Shown here: positions 1-6,221 of the stretch, one piece after another
Layout: the number at the start of each line of letters is the position of its first letter
How positions within the stretch are numbered: position 1 is the first letter of the stretch
Origin: Bacteroidales bacterium
GTDB lineage: Bacteria; Bacteroidota; Bacteroidia; Bacteroidales; UBA7960
Direction of reading: 5' to 3'
DNA: 10,697 nt
NCBI GenBank assembly: GCA_007131125.1
Contig: SLRE01000250.1
Span: 1-10,697, forward strand
The notes under the pieces: generated by a model
What the model saw: the letters and a program-made list of their open reading frames with translations, nothing else
Told to the model about the DNA's origin: nothing
Database searches by the model: none
Made by a program: the position numbers and the translations under genes

Positions 1-28
1 ATCATAAATCACCAAAAATTAAATCTTT

Positions 29-1534
29 ATGCACGAAGATCAATATAAATTAAATCCCAATCCGCTGGTCAGGCATTTGAAAAAGCCTGCTGCTCAGTTT
101 ACCCGGGCGGATATTGTAAAGTACATTGAAGACAATGACATTCAACTGCTGAACTTCAGGTACGTAGGAGGTGATGGACGGCTGAAAGCCCTCAATTTTG
201 TTATCCAGAACAAAGAGCACCTGGAAAACATTCTTTCCACGGGCGAAAGGGTTGACGGCTCCAGCCTTTTCTCTTTCCTGGAAGCAGGTTCCAGCGACCT
301 CTATGTTGTGCCTCGCTTTAAAACCGCTTTTCTGAACCCCTTTTCCGAGATCCCGGCCGTGGACATTCTTTGCTCATACTATGACAAGGATGGAAACCCC
401 CTGGCCAGCGCACCCGAAAATATCATGCGCAAAGCCCACCAGGCCCTGCTGAGCCAAACCGGCTACTCCATGGAGGTAATGGGCGAGATTGAATATTATG
501 TAATCTCAGAAAAAGACGAGCTTTACCGGGCTACAGACCAGAAGGGTTATCACGAGTCCGAACCATTTGTAAAATGGGAGCAGCTTCGTGTGGATGCCAT
601 GATGGCCATGGCCCAGACCGGAGCCAATATTAAATATTCCCATTCTGAAGTGGGTAACTTCTCTGACGAGGAACATGAGTATGAGCAGAACGAGATTGAG
701 TTTCTGCCTACAAACGTGGAGGATGCTGCCGACCAGCTTATCATTGCCAAATGGATCCTGCGGCAGGTGGCTTACCAATACGGGGTAACGGTTAGTTTTG
801 CCCCCAAAATTACTGCCGGTAAAGCCGGAAGCGGCATGCACATCCATATGCGCATAATGAAAGATGGAGAGAATAAAACCCTTGACAATGGACGTATCAG
901 CGATGAGGCGCGCAAAACCATCGCAGGTATTCTGGACATTGCACCGGCTTTGTCGGCTTTCGGTAACACCATTCCTACCAGCTACTTCCGCCTTGTGCCC
1001 CATCAGGAAGCCCCAACCAACGTTTGCTGGGGCGAACGCAACCGCTCTACCCTTATCAGGGTTCCCCTCGGCTGGGTAGGGGCCAGCGACATGATCAAGC
1101 AGGAAAACCCCCTGGAAGAAGAGCACCATACCGATTTCAGCGACAAGCAAACCTTTGAGTTTCGTTGCCCCGACGGATCAGCAGACATCTACCTGCTTAT
1201 TGCAGGCTTGTGCGTAGGAGCCCGACATGGGTTTGAAATGCCCAACGGACTGGAGTTTGCAGAGAAAACCTATGTGGATGTCAATATCTTTGACGAGAAA
1301 CACAAGGCAAAACAGGAGCAGCTTGCACAGCTTCCTTATTCATGCAAAACCGCAGCCGAATATCTTCGCAAGCAAGCCGATATCTTTATGCAGCACGGGG
1401 TATTTACGCCAACTTTGATGGAGGGTATTGCCCAAAACCTGGAAGGCTATAAAGATGAAAACCTTCGTGAGAAGATCAGCTGCAACCGGGAGGAAACCAT
1501 GAAACTGGTCAGAAGATTCCTCCATTGCGGATAA
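29..1534 (+). CDS. glnA: Type I glutamine synthetase (about 500-residue Bacteroidota form)
   Basis: Predicted to make glutamine from glutamate, ammonia and ATP in the cytoplasm, the main ammonium-assimilation step. The 501-residue protein has the beta-grasp N-domain (about 25-115, with VDGSS at 75-79) and the catalytic domain. Visible active-site elements are the metal-binding ExE in GEIEYYV (E153, E155), E207 and E222 in the region ending NEIEF, GSGMHIH (H271), the glutamate-binding stretch RLVPHQEAP (R321, E327), the ATP/phosphate stretch NRSTLIRVP (R338, R344) and FEFRCPDGSADIYL (E377, R379). Length suits GSI, not the roughly 700-residue GSIII also found in this phylum. The NLYDLP-type loop that carries the adenylylated tyrosine in enterobacterial GlnA is not seen where expected (about 419-440), so control by adenylylation is unlikely (inference). 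The ATG at 29 has no clear Shine-Dalgarno. Its promoter is probably outside the window. It converges on deoC. Confidence 0.95.
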   Translation: MHEDQYKLNPNPLVRHLKKPAAQFTRADIVKYIEDNDIQLLNFRYVGGDGRLKALNFVIQNKEHLENILSTGERVDGSSLFSFLEAGSSDLYVVPRFKTAFLNPFSEIPAVDILCSYYDKDGNPLASAPENIMRKAHQALLSQTGYSMEVMGEIEYYVISEKDELYRATDQKGYHESEPFVKWEQLRVDAMMAMAQTGANIKYSHSEVGNFSDEEHEYEQNEIEFLPTNVEDAADQLIIAKWILRQVAYQYGVTVSFAPKITAGKAGSGMHIHMRIMKDGENKTLDNGRISDEARKTIAGILDIAPALSAFGNTIPTSYFRLVPHQEAPTNVCWGERNRSTLIRVPLGWVGASDMIKQENPLEEEHHTDFSDKQTFEFRCPDGSADIYLLIAGLCVGARHGFEMPNGLEFAEKTYVDVNIFDEKHKAKQEQLAQLPYSCKTAAEYLRKQADIFMQHGVFTPTLMEGIAQNLEGYKDENLREKISCNREETMKLVRRFLHCG

Positions 1535-1552
1535 GAAAAAACCAAAGATTAC

Positions 1553-1586
1553 AAAAAAGGGGGCTGGAAAGCCCCCTTTTCTTTTT
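1553..1586. terminator. Bidirectional intrinsic terminator between glnA and deoC
   Basis: A 7-bp G/C-rich stem, GGGGGCT (1559-1565) with AGCCCCC (1570-1576), closes a GGAA loop. An A-run precedes it and a T-rich tract (TTTTCTTTTT) follows, so it should work in both directions. It lies 18 bases after the glnA stop and just beyond the deoC stop on the other strand, where two convergent genes would share one. Confidence 0.9.
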
Positions 1587-1600
1587 CCAGAAAAAAAGTA

Positions 1601-2455
1601 TTACCGCAGTTCCTTTACTGCATCAACCAGTGACCCGGCAAGCCGGCTGGCTCCAAAGCGAAACCAGGTTTTATTCATCCATTCGTTGCCAAGAATATGC
1701 TGGGTTAACAGATAATAGTTAATGGCTGTTTCCGGGTCGGAAATGCCCCCGGCAGGTTTAATACCAACCACTTTTCCTGTATTTCCGTAATGGTCTTTAA
1801 TGGCTTCGAGCATTACCAGCATGGCTTCCAGGGTTGCGGCGGGTTTAACCTTTCCGGTAGAAGTTTTCAAAAAATGCCCTCCGGCAGCCAGTGCAATTTC
1901 GCTGGCGCGCCGAATACTGGTGGCAGTTTCCAGCTCCCCGGTTTCCAGGATCACCTTCAGGAGGGCATCCTGGCAGGCTTCGCGTATGGCGGCGATTTCA
2001 TCATGCACCAGGTTGTATTCTCCTTCCAAAAACCTGCCCCTGGAAATAACCATGTCAATTTCGTCGGCACCCTGCTCCACGGCATATTTTACTTCTGCCA
2101 CCTTAATGTCGATAGGAGATTGTCCTGCCGGGAAAGCCCCTGCCACCGAAGCCACATTAATCCTGGTTCCATCCAGGGCTTTGCGGGCGGTGCCGATCAG
2201 TGTAGGGTAAACGCATACTGCGGCCACATTGGGCAACCCAAGACCCAGTTGTTCAAAAGACCGGGCCTGTGCGCAGAGGTCCTTTACTTTTTGCGTGGTG
2301 TCGGATCCTTCGAGGGTGGTAAGGTCTATCATCCCAAGAATGGAAGCATAAACTTTTTTTAGGGACAAGCCATCCCTTGAAGTGTTGATGATCTGGTTAA
2401 CTTTTTGCTTTACCGCTTCATCATTTAATTCCGGTGTGTTGCTGAAATCTGTCAT
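1601..2455 (-). CDS. deoC: Deoxyribose-phosphate aldolase (DERA)
   Basis: Class I aldolase that splits 2-deoxyribose 5-phosphate into glyceraldehyde 3-phosphate and acetaldehyde, in cytoplasmic deoxynucleoside salvage. With the start chosen here it has 284 residues. The catalytic set is visible: GADEIDMV with D134 (matching E. coli D102), FLKTSTGKV with Schiff-base lysine K197 (E. coli K167), and GIKPAGGISD with K233 (E. coli K201). The C-terminal WFRFGASRLAG resembles the phosphate-binding end of the longer, eukaryote-like DERA branch, as does the length (E. coli DeoC has about 259 residues). The frame stays open to 2548, adding 31 residues. I prefer the ATG at 2453-2455 because the extension is unlike DERA and a candidate promoter lies inside it. 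No other nucleoside-catabolism gene is adjacent. Confidence 0.93.
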   Translation of the reverse strand: MTDFSNTPELNDEAVKQKVNQIINTSRDGLSLKKVYASILGMIDLTTLEGSDTTQKVKDLCAQARSFEQLGLGLPNVAAVCVYPTLIGTARKALDGTRINVASVAGAFPAGQSPIDIKVAEVKYAVEQGADEIDMVISRGRFLEGEYNLVHDEIAAIREACQDALLKVILETGELETATSIRRASEIALAAGGHFLKTSTGKVKPAATLEAMLVMLEAIKDHYGNTGKVVGIKPAGGISDPETAINYYLLTQHILGNEWMNKTWFRFGASRLAGSLVDAVKELR

Positions 2456-2483
2456 CACAAAGGTTTTGGAGTTTTTGAAGGTG

Positions 2484-2515
2484 TAAAGATAGGAATCAAA
2501 AGCCAAAACCCGAAA
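2484..2515 (-). promoter_or_regulatory. Candidate deoC promoter
   Basis: On the minus strand TATCTTTA (2491-2484) matches the Bacteroidota -7 element TAnnTTTG at five of six fixed positions. A TTTC (2515-2512) about 20 bases upstream is a weak -33 element. Transcription would start near 2477, leaving about 20 bases before the ATG at 2455. This supports the shorter deoC start. Confidence 0.35.
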
Positions 2516-2614
2516 ATTAAGGAATGAAAAACCGCTTGCCTCATCCATTTTTGCTATCAGATAGTGAAAGGGTTAAAATCAAAACCCGCATCATGTAAAA
2601 AGGCAATAAATGTT

Positions 2615-2622
2615 TATCTTTG
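2615..2622 (+). promoter_or_regulatory. -7 promoter element of the tRNA-Arg gene
   Basis: TATCTTTG is an exact match to the Bacteroidota -7 consensus TAnnTTTG and ends 12 bases before the mature tRNA 5' end, so the primary transcript would have only a very short leader. No good TTTG -33 element is present. CATG at 2592-2595 sits at the right distance but matches only two of four positions. Confidence 0.6.
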
Positions 2623-2634
2623 CACATTGAAAAC

Positions 2635-2708
2635 GGCTCCGTAGTTCAATTGGATAGAATAGCAGATTCCGGTTCTGTCGGTTGGGGGTTCGAGTCCCTC
2701 CGGAGTCA
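2635..2708 (+). tRNA. tRNA-Arg, anticodon CCG (reads CGG)
   Basis: A full cloverleaf folds by eye. The acceptor stem is GGCTCCG (2635-2641) with CGGAGTC (2701-2707), containing one G-T pair. The D stem is GTTC/GAAT. The anticodon stem is GCAGA/TCTGT around loop TTCCGGT, with anticodon CCG at 2669-2671. The variable loop is five bases. The T stem is GGGGG/CCCTC around TTCGAGT. A discriminator A lies at 2708. CCA is not encoded (CAA follows), so it must be added after transcription. A perfect -7 element lies upstream and a strong terminator immediately downstream, so it is a single-gene transcription unit. Confidence 0.95.
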
Positions 2709-2710
2709 CA

Positions 2711-2746
2711 AAAAAACCCGGCTCAAAACTTTGAGCCGGGTTTTTT
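2711..2746. terminator. Bidirectional terminator between tRNA-Arg and the DUF4837 gene
   Basis: An 11-bp perfect stem, CCCGGCTCAAA (2717-2727) with TTTGAGCCGGG (2730-2740), is flanked by six A's before and six T's after. It begins two bases after the mature tRNA end and lies 24 bases beyond the stop of the convergent DUF4837 gene, so it can end both transcripts. Confidence 0.93.
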
Positions 2747-2769
2747 GATTTAAAAGGGGAGTGCCTGCA

Positions 2770-3888
2770 TTAATTCTTTGCAAGGGGTTCACTTTCTTCT
2801 TTTTCTTTTTCTTCGCGAAAATCAAAATTGATGGTGTGGAGCGCTGCATCAACCTGCCGGAGGTAATCCCTTTTATTGTATTTGGGTGCAAACACCCATC
2901 CGTCGAGGATAAACAACCTGTTGGTATTTTCGTCTACCACGGTATAGGTTACAAAGGGTCCTCCCATAAAGTCGCCCTCTACTCTCCACAACCCGCGCGC
3001 CTGCATGGCATAGAGGCCGTTAAAGTCAACCTCCCTGAAGTCGGGGCGTAACTCCGGGTAAGTGGTCATGTAACTGCCCGGAAGGGCTCCCGGCACATGT
3101 GCCCGGGTAATGGAGTCACGTCTTGCCCAGATTACGTCCGGGTCAAAATCCTTTTCCGGGTCGGTATAGTCCAGCACTGTGATCAGAATTCCCTGGTCGA
3201 AGTCTTCCCGGGTGGCGGACTTCCTGAGGTAAAGGAAATCATCTTCCTGGTAAACCACCAGGTAACCCTCGGGAACGTACATGTCCACATCAAACAAATT
3301 ACGGACCTTATTCCTTGCATCAAAATTGGTTGTTCTGCGGAAGGCATTTACCAGCCTTCTTCTTTCTGTTTCAAGATAAAGGTCGTGGAAAGCCTGTGTG
3401 TTGTTTTCCATCACCTCCTCAAAAACAGACAAACTTGGAGCATTTACGGTAATAACTTTCTGGGGTTGTGACCATAAATCTCTTCGCACCTCTATGGAAT
3501 ATCTTTCGTATTCGGGGCCTATGTTTACCCTGAAAATATGCCGGTGGGTTTCGTAAAGGCTTCCAAAATTGTCGGGGCGCAGATGCACTAGGTCAAACAT
3601 AGGCTCAGCCTGTGGCAGCATGGGGGTGTGCGCGCTGAAAACATTCCGAACAGCTTCTCCGGCATAGCCATCCCAAAGAGTTTTATCCATTATCACCAGC
3701 ATCTCTCCGGTGCGTCCGCTTGCCGAGGGCTTGCCAGGACGTTCAATGGGGCCGCAGGAAGAAAAAATCAGCAACAAGCCGAAGAAAACAGGAAGCAGAG
3801 CCCTTTTCTGCCCGGCGTTTTTTATTGCTGCATAGCTGCTGGCAGTATTTTTGAAAAAGCGGAAAAACGAAATGGTTTTTTCTTTCAT
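2770..3888 (-). CDS. DUF4837 family lipoprotein
   Basis: I recognise this as a DUF4837 protein, a Bacteroidota family of unknown function. With the ATG at 3886-3888 it has 372 residues. A hydrophobic stretch ALLPVFFGLLLIFSSC ends in a lipobox with the predicted lipidated cysteine C45; the N-terminal region before it (about 29 residues) is longer than usual for a signal peptide. The family-typical GEMLVIMDKTLWDG follows at 61-74, and WVFAPKYNKRDYLRQVDAAL lies near the C-terminus. The tail (358-372) is highly charged, rich in E and K. The frame is open 13 codons further up to a GTG at 3927, but that start is GTG and falls inside a tandem repeat, so the ATG is preferred. No acidic export signal follows the cysteine, so I infer a periplasm-facing lipoprotein. 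It lies downstream of the transglycosylase gene, behind a probable terminator. Confidence 0.82.
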   Translation of the reverse strand: MKEKTISFFRFFKNTASSYAAIKNAGQKRALLPVFFGLLLIFSSCGPIERPGKPSASGRTGEMLVIMDKTLWDGYAGEAVRNVFSAHTPMLPQAEPMFDLVHLRPDNFGSLYETHRHIFRVNIGPEYERYSIEVRRDLWSQPQKVITVNAPSLSVFEEVMENNTQAFHDLYLETERRRLVNAFRRTTNFDARNKVRNLFDVDMYVPEGYLVVYQEDDFLYLRKSATREDFDQGILITVLDYTDPEKDFDPDVIWARRDSITRAHVPGALPGSYMTTYPELRPDFREVDFNGLYAMQARGLWRVEGDFMGGPFVTYTVVDENTNRLFILDGWVFAPKYNKRDYLRQVDAALHTINFDFREEKEKEESEPLAKN

Positions 3889-3924
3889 GATGGTAGGATT
3901 TTCAAAAAGTTTTATCAAAACCTT

Positions 3925-3952
3925 CACAAATAATGGGCCACAAATAATGAGC
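3925..3952. repeat. 14-bp tandem duplication upstream of the DUF4837 gene
   Basis: CACAAATAATGGGC (3925-3938) is followed directly by CACAAATAATGAGC (3939-3952), with one mismatch. It lies 37-64 bases upstream of the preferred ATG, in the short gap between the transglycosylase and DUF4837 genes. Each unit reads ATTATTTG on the minus strand, which only loosely resembles a -7 element. Confidence 0.75.
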
Positions 3953-3961
3953 CACTATCTC

Positions 3962-3988
3962 AAAAAAAAGAAAACCCCGGCCGGTTTT
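3962..3988 (-). terminator. Probable terminator after the MltD-like gene
   Basis: On the minus strand AAAACC (3988-3983) pairs with GGTTTT (3976-3971) around GGCCGG, followed by a T-rich run (C then eight T's, 3970-3962). The stem starts at the last base of the TGA stop codon. It is weaker than the other two terminators, so some read-through into the DUF4837 gene is possible. Confidence 0.55.
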
Positions 3989-5682
3989 CAATCCTTGTCG
4001 ATGGCAATTTTTATTTGCTGACCGGGCAAAAGAATGGTCTTTGCCGAAAGATTGTTCAGGTTCTGGATCTCGTCAATGGTTACTCCTTCATATTTATTTG
4101 CAATGTCCCAGATGGTATCTCCCTGCTCAACGATATGGTAAAAGTATCGGGACTCTTCATCCTGGGAATCATCCGCGGTAAGGGAGGGGGTTTCGGGTTC
4201 TGCCTGCTCCGGCGCACCGGCGGTTTCAGGCGGGCGGATAATAAGTTGCTGACCCGGCTGTATGATGGAGCTTCTCAGGTTGTTCCATTCCATGATGTTG
4301 TTTACCGTAATGCGGTAGCGGCTGGCAATGACCCCGAGGCTTTCCCCGCTTCGTACAACGTGCATGTTGGGTCCGGCAGCCGAAGGGGTGGGAGGCGGTG
4401 CAGGAGCCCTGACGATCAGGCGCTGGCCCGGGCGGATCAGGGTGCCCCTCATGTTGTTAAGCCGCTGAATTTCCCTTACCGAAGTGCCATACCGCCTGGC
4501 AATGCTCCCCAGCACATCCCCGCGCTGCACCACGTGAACGGTGGTTTCGGCAAGCTGTGCCGCCAGCTCTTCCTGCCTCAGCTCTTCCGGGGTGCGGTAG
4601 TTGTAAATCTCTTCCTCGTTGGCTAAAAACTTGCCTGCATATTCTTTGGGCAGCCTAAGCACGTAAGGGTTGTTTCTGTTGTAAGGTATGATGTTTTGGC
4701 GATAGGAGGGGTTGAGAAAACGCAGATGATCCAGCGGAATGTCAAGGAGTTTGCTTACGGTGCGCAGGCCCAGCTCCTGCCGTACATGAATGGTGTCAAC
4801 ATCGTAGTGTGTATACAGCGGAGGAACAGGGTAAAGGTTGTGGTCTTCGGCATGTTCCATCACATAGGTTACGGCAATAAAGGCCGGAACGTAGTTTTGG
4901 GTTTCCCTGGGGAGGAAGTGGCGGATGCGCCAGAAATCTTTCACTCCTCCGGCACGGCGCACGGCGCGGTTTACATTGCCCGGTCCTGCATTGTAAGCAG
5001 AAAGCACCAGCCACCAGTCACCGTATATTTCATAAAGATCTCTTAAGTGTTCGGCGGCGGCAATCGTAGAGCGTTTCACATCATTGCGGTGGTCTACATA
5101 ACTGTTTACTTCCAGGCCGTATATTCTGCCGGTATGGTACATGAACTGCCATATACCGGTGGCACCCATGCGCGAGCGGGCAGAAGGGTTCAGGGCCGAT
5201 TCGATCACGGCCAGGTATTTCATTTCCAGGGGAACATCATGGCGGTCGAGCTGCTCTTCAAAATAAGGGAAATAAAGCTCGGCCAATCCAAGCATCCGTT
5301 CGGTCAGGTCCCTGCGACGGGAAGCATATAAATCGATAAAAGCCTTTACGCTGGAATTGTAAACCATATCAAAAGGCGTATAGGCATCTATTTGTGCCAG
5401 GCGCTCTTTATACACCGAATCGGAATAGGAGGGCACAAAACCCGGGGGGAAGTCCTGGCTGCGCCTTTGCGTGGTGTCTCTCCGGGCATCCAGGTTTTTG
5501 AAAATGCTCAACCCGGCAAGGCTGTCCAGCATTGCTACAATGGGGTCATCGGGTGCAATGGTAAACCCTTCGGTTGGATCTTCCTTTTCGGGGTCGGTTT
5601 CCGTGGCATGAAGGGCAAAGGGTTGAACATAAAAGAATATGCCCAGTAAGAGGGCGGCTGAAAAAAGTAATTTCCTGGTCAT
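3988..5682 (-). CDS. MltD-like lytic transglycosylase, SLT domain plus three LysM domains
   Basis: Predicted to cleave the MurNAc-GlcNAc bond of peptidoglycan without water, forming 1,6-anhydroMurNAc ends. The 564-residue protein starts with a signal peptide (1-26, likely cut after ALHA). The GH23/SLT domain spans about 130-285, with catalytic E161 in LAVIESALNP and the family motifs GATGIWQFM (173-181) and LSAYNAGPGNVNRA (227-240). Residues 299-345 resemble a degenerate LysM. Three clear LysM domains follow at about 381-425, 440-482 and 514-561, each with a GD/GE start and a PGQ end, separated by Pro/Ala- or Glu-rich linkers. Their role is to bind glycan chains. No lipobox is seen, unlike E. 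coli MltD, so it is probably soluble in the periplasm. It has its own candidate promoter and is separated from tatA by 200 bases. Confidence 0.93.
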   Translation of the reverse strand: MTRKLLFSAALLLGIFFYVQPFALHATETDPEKEDPTEGFTIAPDDPIVAMLDSLAGLSIFKNLDARRDTTQRRSQDFPPGFVPSYSDSVYKERLAQIDAYTPFDMVYNSSVKAFIDLYASRRRDLTERMLGLAELYFPYFEEQLDRHDVPLEMKYLAVIESALNPSARSRMGATGIWQFMYHTGRIYGLEVNSYVDHRNDVKRSTIAAAEHLRDLYEIYGDWWLVLSAYNAGPGNVNRAVRRAGGVKDFWRIRHFLPRETQNYVPAFIAVTYVMEHAEDHNLYPVPPLYTHYDVDTIHVRQELGLRTVSKLLDIPLDHLRFLNPSYRQNIIPYNRNNPYVLRLPKEYAGKFLANEEEIYNYRTPEELRQEELAAQLAETTVHVVQRGDVLGSIARRYGTSVREIQRLNNMRGTLIRPGQRLIVRAPAPPPTPSAAGPNMHVVRSGESLGVIASRYRITVNNIMEWNNLRSSIIQPGQQLIIRPPETAGAPEQAEPETPSLTADDSQDEESRYFYHIVEQGDTIWDIANKYEGVTIDEIQNLNNLSAKTILLPGQQIKIAIDKD

Positions 5683-5735
5683 AAGTAGTCAGATGAAAAA
5701 AACCTGTTTAAAACCTGCATCGGCAGGGCTTCATT

Positions 5736-5766
5736 CAAAATCAGAAATGACAACCCCCTGGTCAAA
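5736..5766 (-). promoter_or_regulatory. Candidate promoter of the MltD-like gene
   Basis: On the minus strand TTTG (5766-5763), then exactly 19 bases, then TGATTTTG (5743-5736), one mismatch from TAnnTTTG. Transcription would start near 5729, about 47 bases before the ATG at 5682. The 200-base gap (5683-5882) holds no gene I can see. It also has short inverted repeats, for example GCAATTT/AAATTGC at 5774-5792, without a T-run. Confidence 0.5.
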
Positions 5767-5882
5767 CAACAGCGCAATTTGAAAAAAATTGCACATTCCG
5801 CCAACAAAAAAACACGGATTTTTCCGGGTGATAACCCCCGTTGAAATAGAAACCCGGTGCAAAGGCAAAAAATAAATAAAGC

Positions 5883-6083
5883 TTATTCCTTTTTGCTGCC
5901 GCCCTGCTCATCGTCCTTTTTCTCCTCCGGTTCTCCTTTCTGGGCATCTTTAAACTCCCGCATCCCTTTGCCCAATCCACGCATTAGCTCGGGAATCTTT
6001 CTTCCTCCAAAAAGTAATAATACCACCAGCAGGATAATGATGATTTCCGTCGGGCCGGGTGAAAACAACAGGATATGGTTCAT
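5883..6083 (-). CDS. tatA: Sec-independent (twin-arginine) translocase subunit TatA/E
   Basis: A 66-residue inner-membrane protein with the complete TatA layout. It has a short N-terminus with GPTE (10-13, polar E13 at the start of the membrane helix), a hydrophobic helix (14-25), the FGGRKIPEL hinge (25-33), and an amphipathic helix rich in G, K and R (34-46). A charged, flexible tail follows, rich in E, D and K. TatA oligomers help form the passage through which TatC-bound folded proteins cross the inner membrane. No tatC is visible here, so it must be elsewhere, as is common in Bacteroidota. TatA and TatE cannot be told apart from sequence. It has a perfect -7 element just upstream and sits between two cell-wall genes. 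E. coli AmiA and AmiC amidases are Tat substrates, which makes the EnvC-like neighbour suggestive (inference). Confidence 0.92.
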   Translation of the reverse strand: MNHILLFSPGPTEIIIILLVVLLLFGGRKIPELMRGLGKGMREFKDAQKGEPEEKKDDEQGGSKKE

Positions 6084-6108
6084 GATCTTTATTTTTTAAT
6101 TTGGAATA

Positions 6109-6116
6109 CAAACCTA
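6109..6116 (-). promoter_or_regulatory. -7 promoter element of tatA
   Basis: TAGGTTTG on the minus strand is an exact match to TAnnTTTG. It ends 25 bases before the tatA ATG, placing transcription start near 6102 with a leader of about 19 bases. The -33 element is poor (TTGG at 6142-6139, 22 bases upstream). Confidence 0.55.
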
Positions 6117-6221
6117 CTTGAATTTTTCCGAATTGCCACCAAGGCGTACCAAAATATCCCTTGAATTTTTTTGCCCGGGCAACACGGGGCTGTTCGTTCA
6201 TTTATACGCAAAAACCGGGAA

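Noticed and set aside
506..1150. Minus-strand open frame of about 214 codons inside glnA.
   Set aside because: Lies wholly within a gene with all glutamine synthetase motifs and shows no recognisable domain.
1790..2362. Plus-strand open frame of about 190 codons inside deoC.
   Set aside because: Antisense to a gene with complete DERA motifs, and a second plus-strand frame overlaps it, as expected of chance open frames.
4015..4626. Plus-strand open frame of about 203 codons opposite the LysM region.
   Set aside because: Its apparent internal repeats simply mirror the LysM repeats on the coding strand.
4196..5350. Repeated sequence blocks within the transglycosylase gene as possible DNA repeats.
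   Set aside because: The similarity is at protein level (LysM domains); I see no long identical DNA repeats.
5774..5792. Inverted repeat GCAATTT/AAATTGC as a terminator for tatA.
   Set aside because: A/T-rich 7-bp stem, about 90 bases after the tatA stop, with no T-run on the minus strand.
6173..6180. Palindrome GCCCGGGC beside a T-run between the EnvC-like gene and tatA as a terminator.
   Set aside because: The T-run lies before the palindrome on the plus strand, so it is an A-run after it in the direction of transcription.
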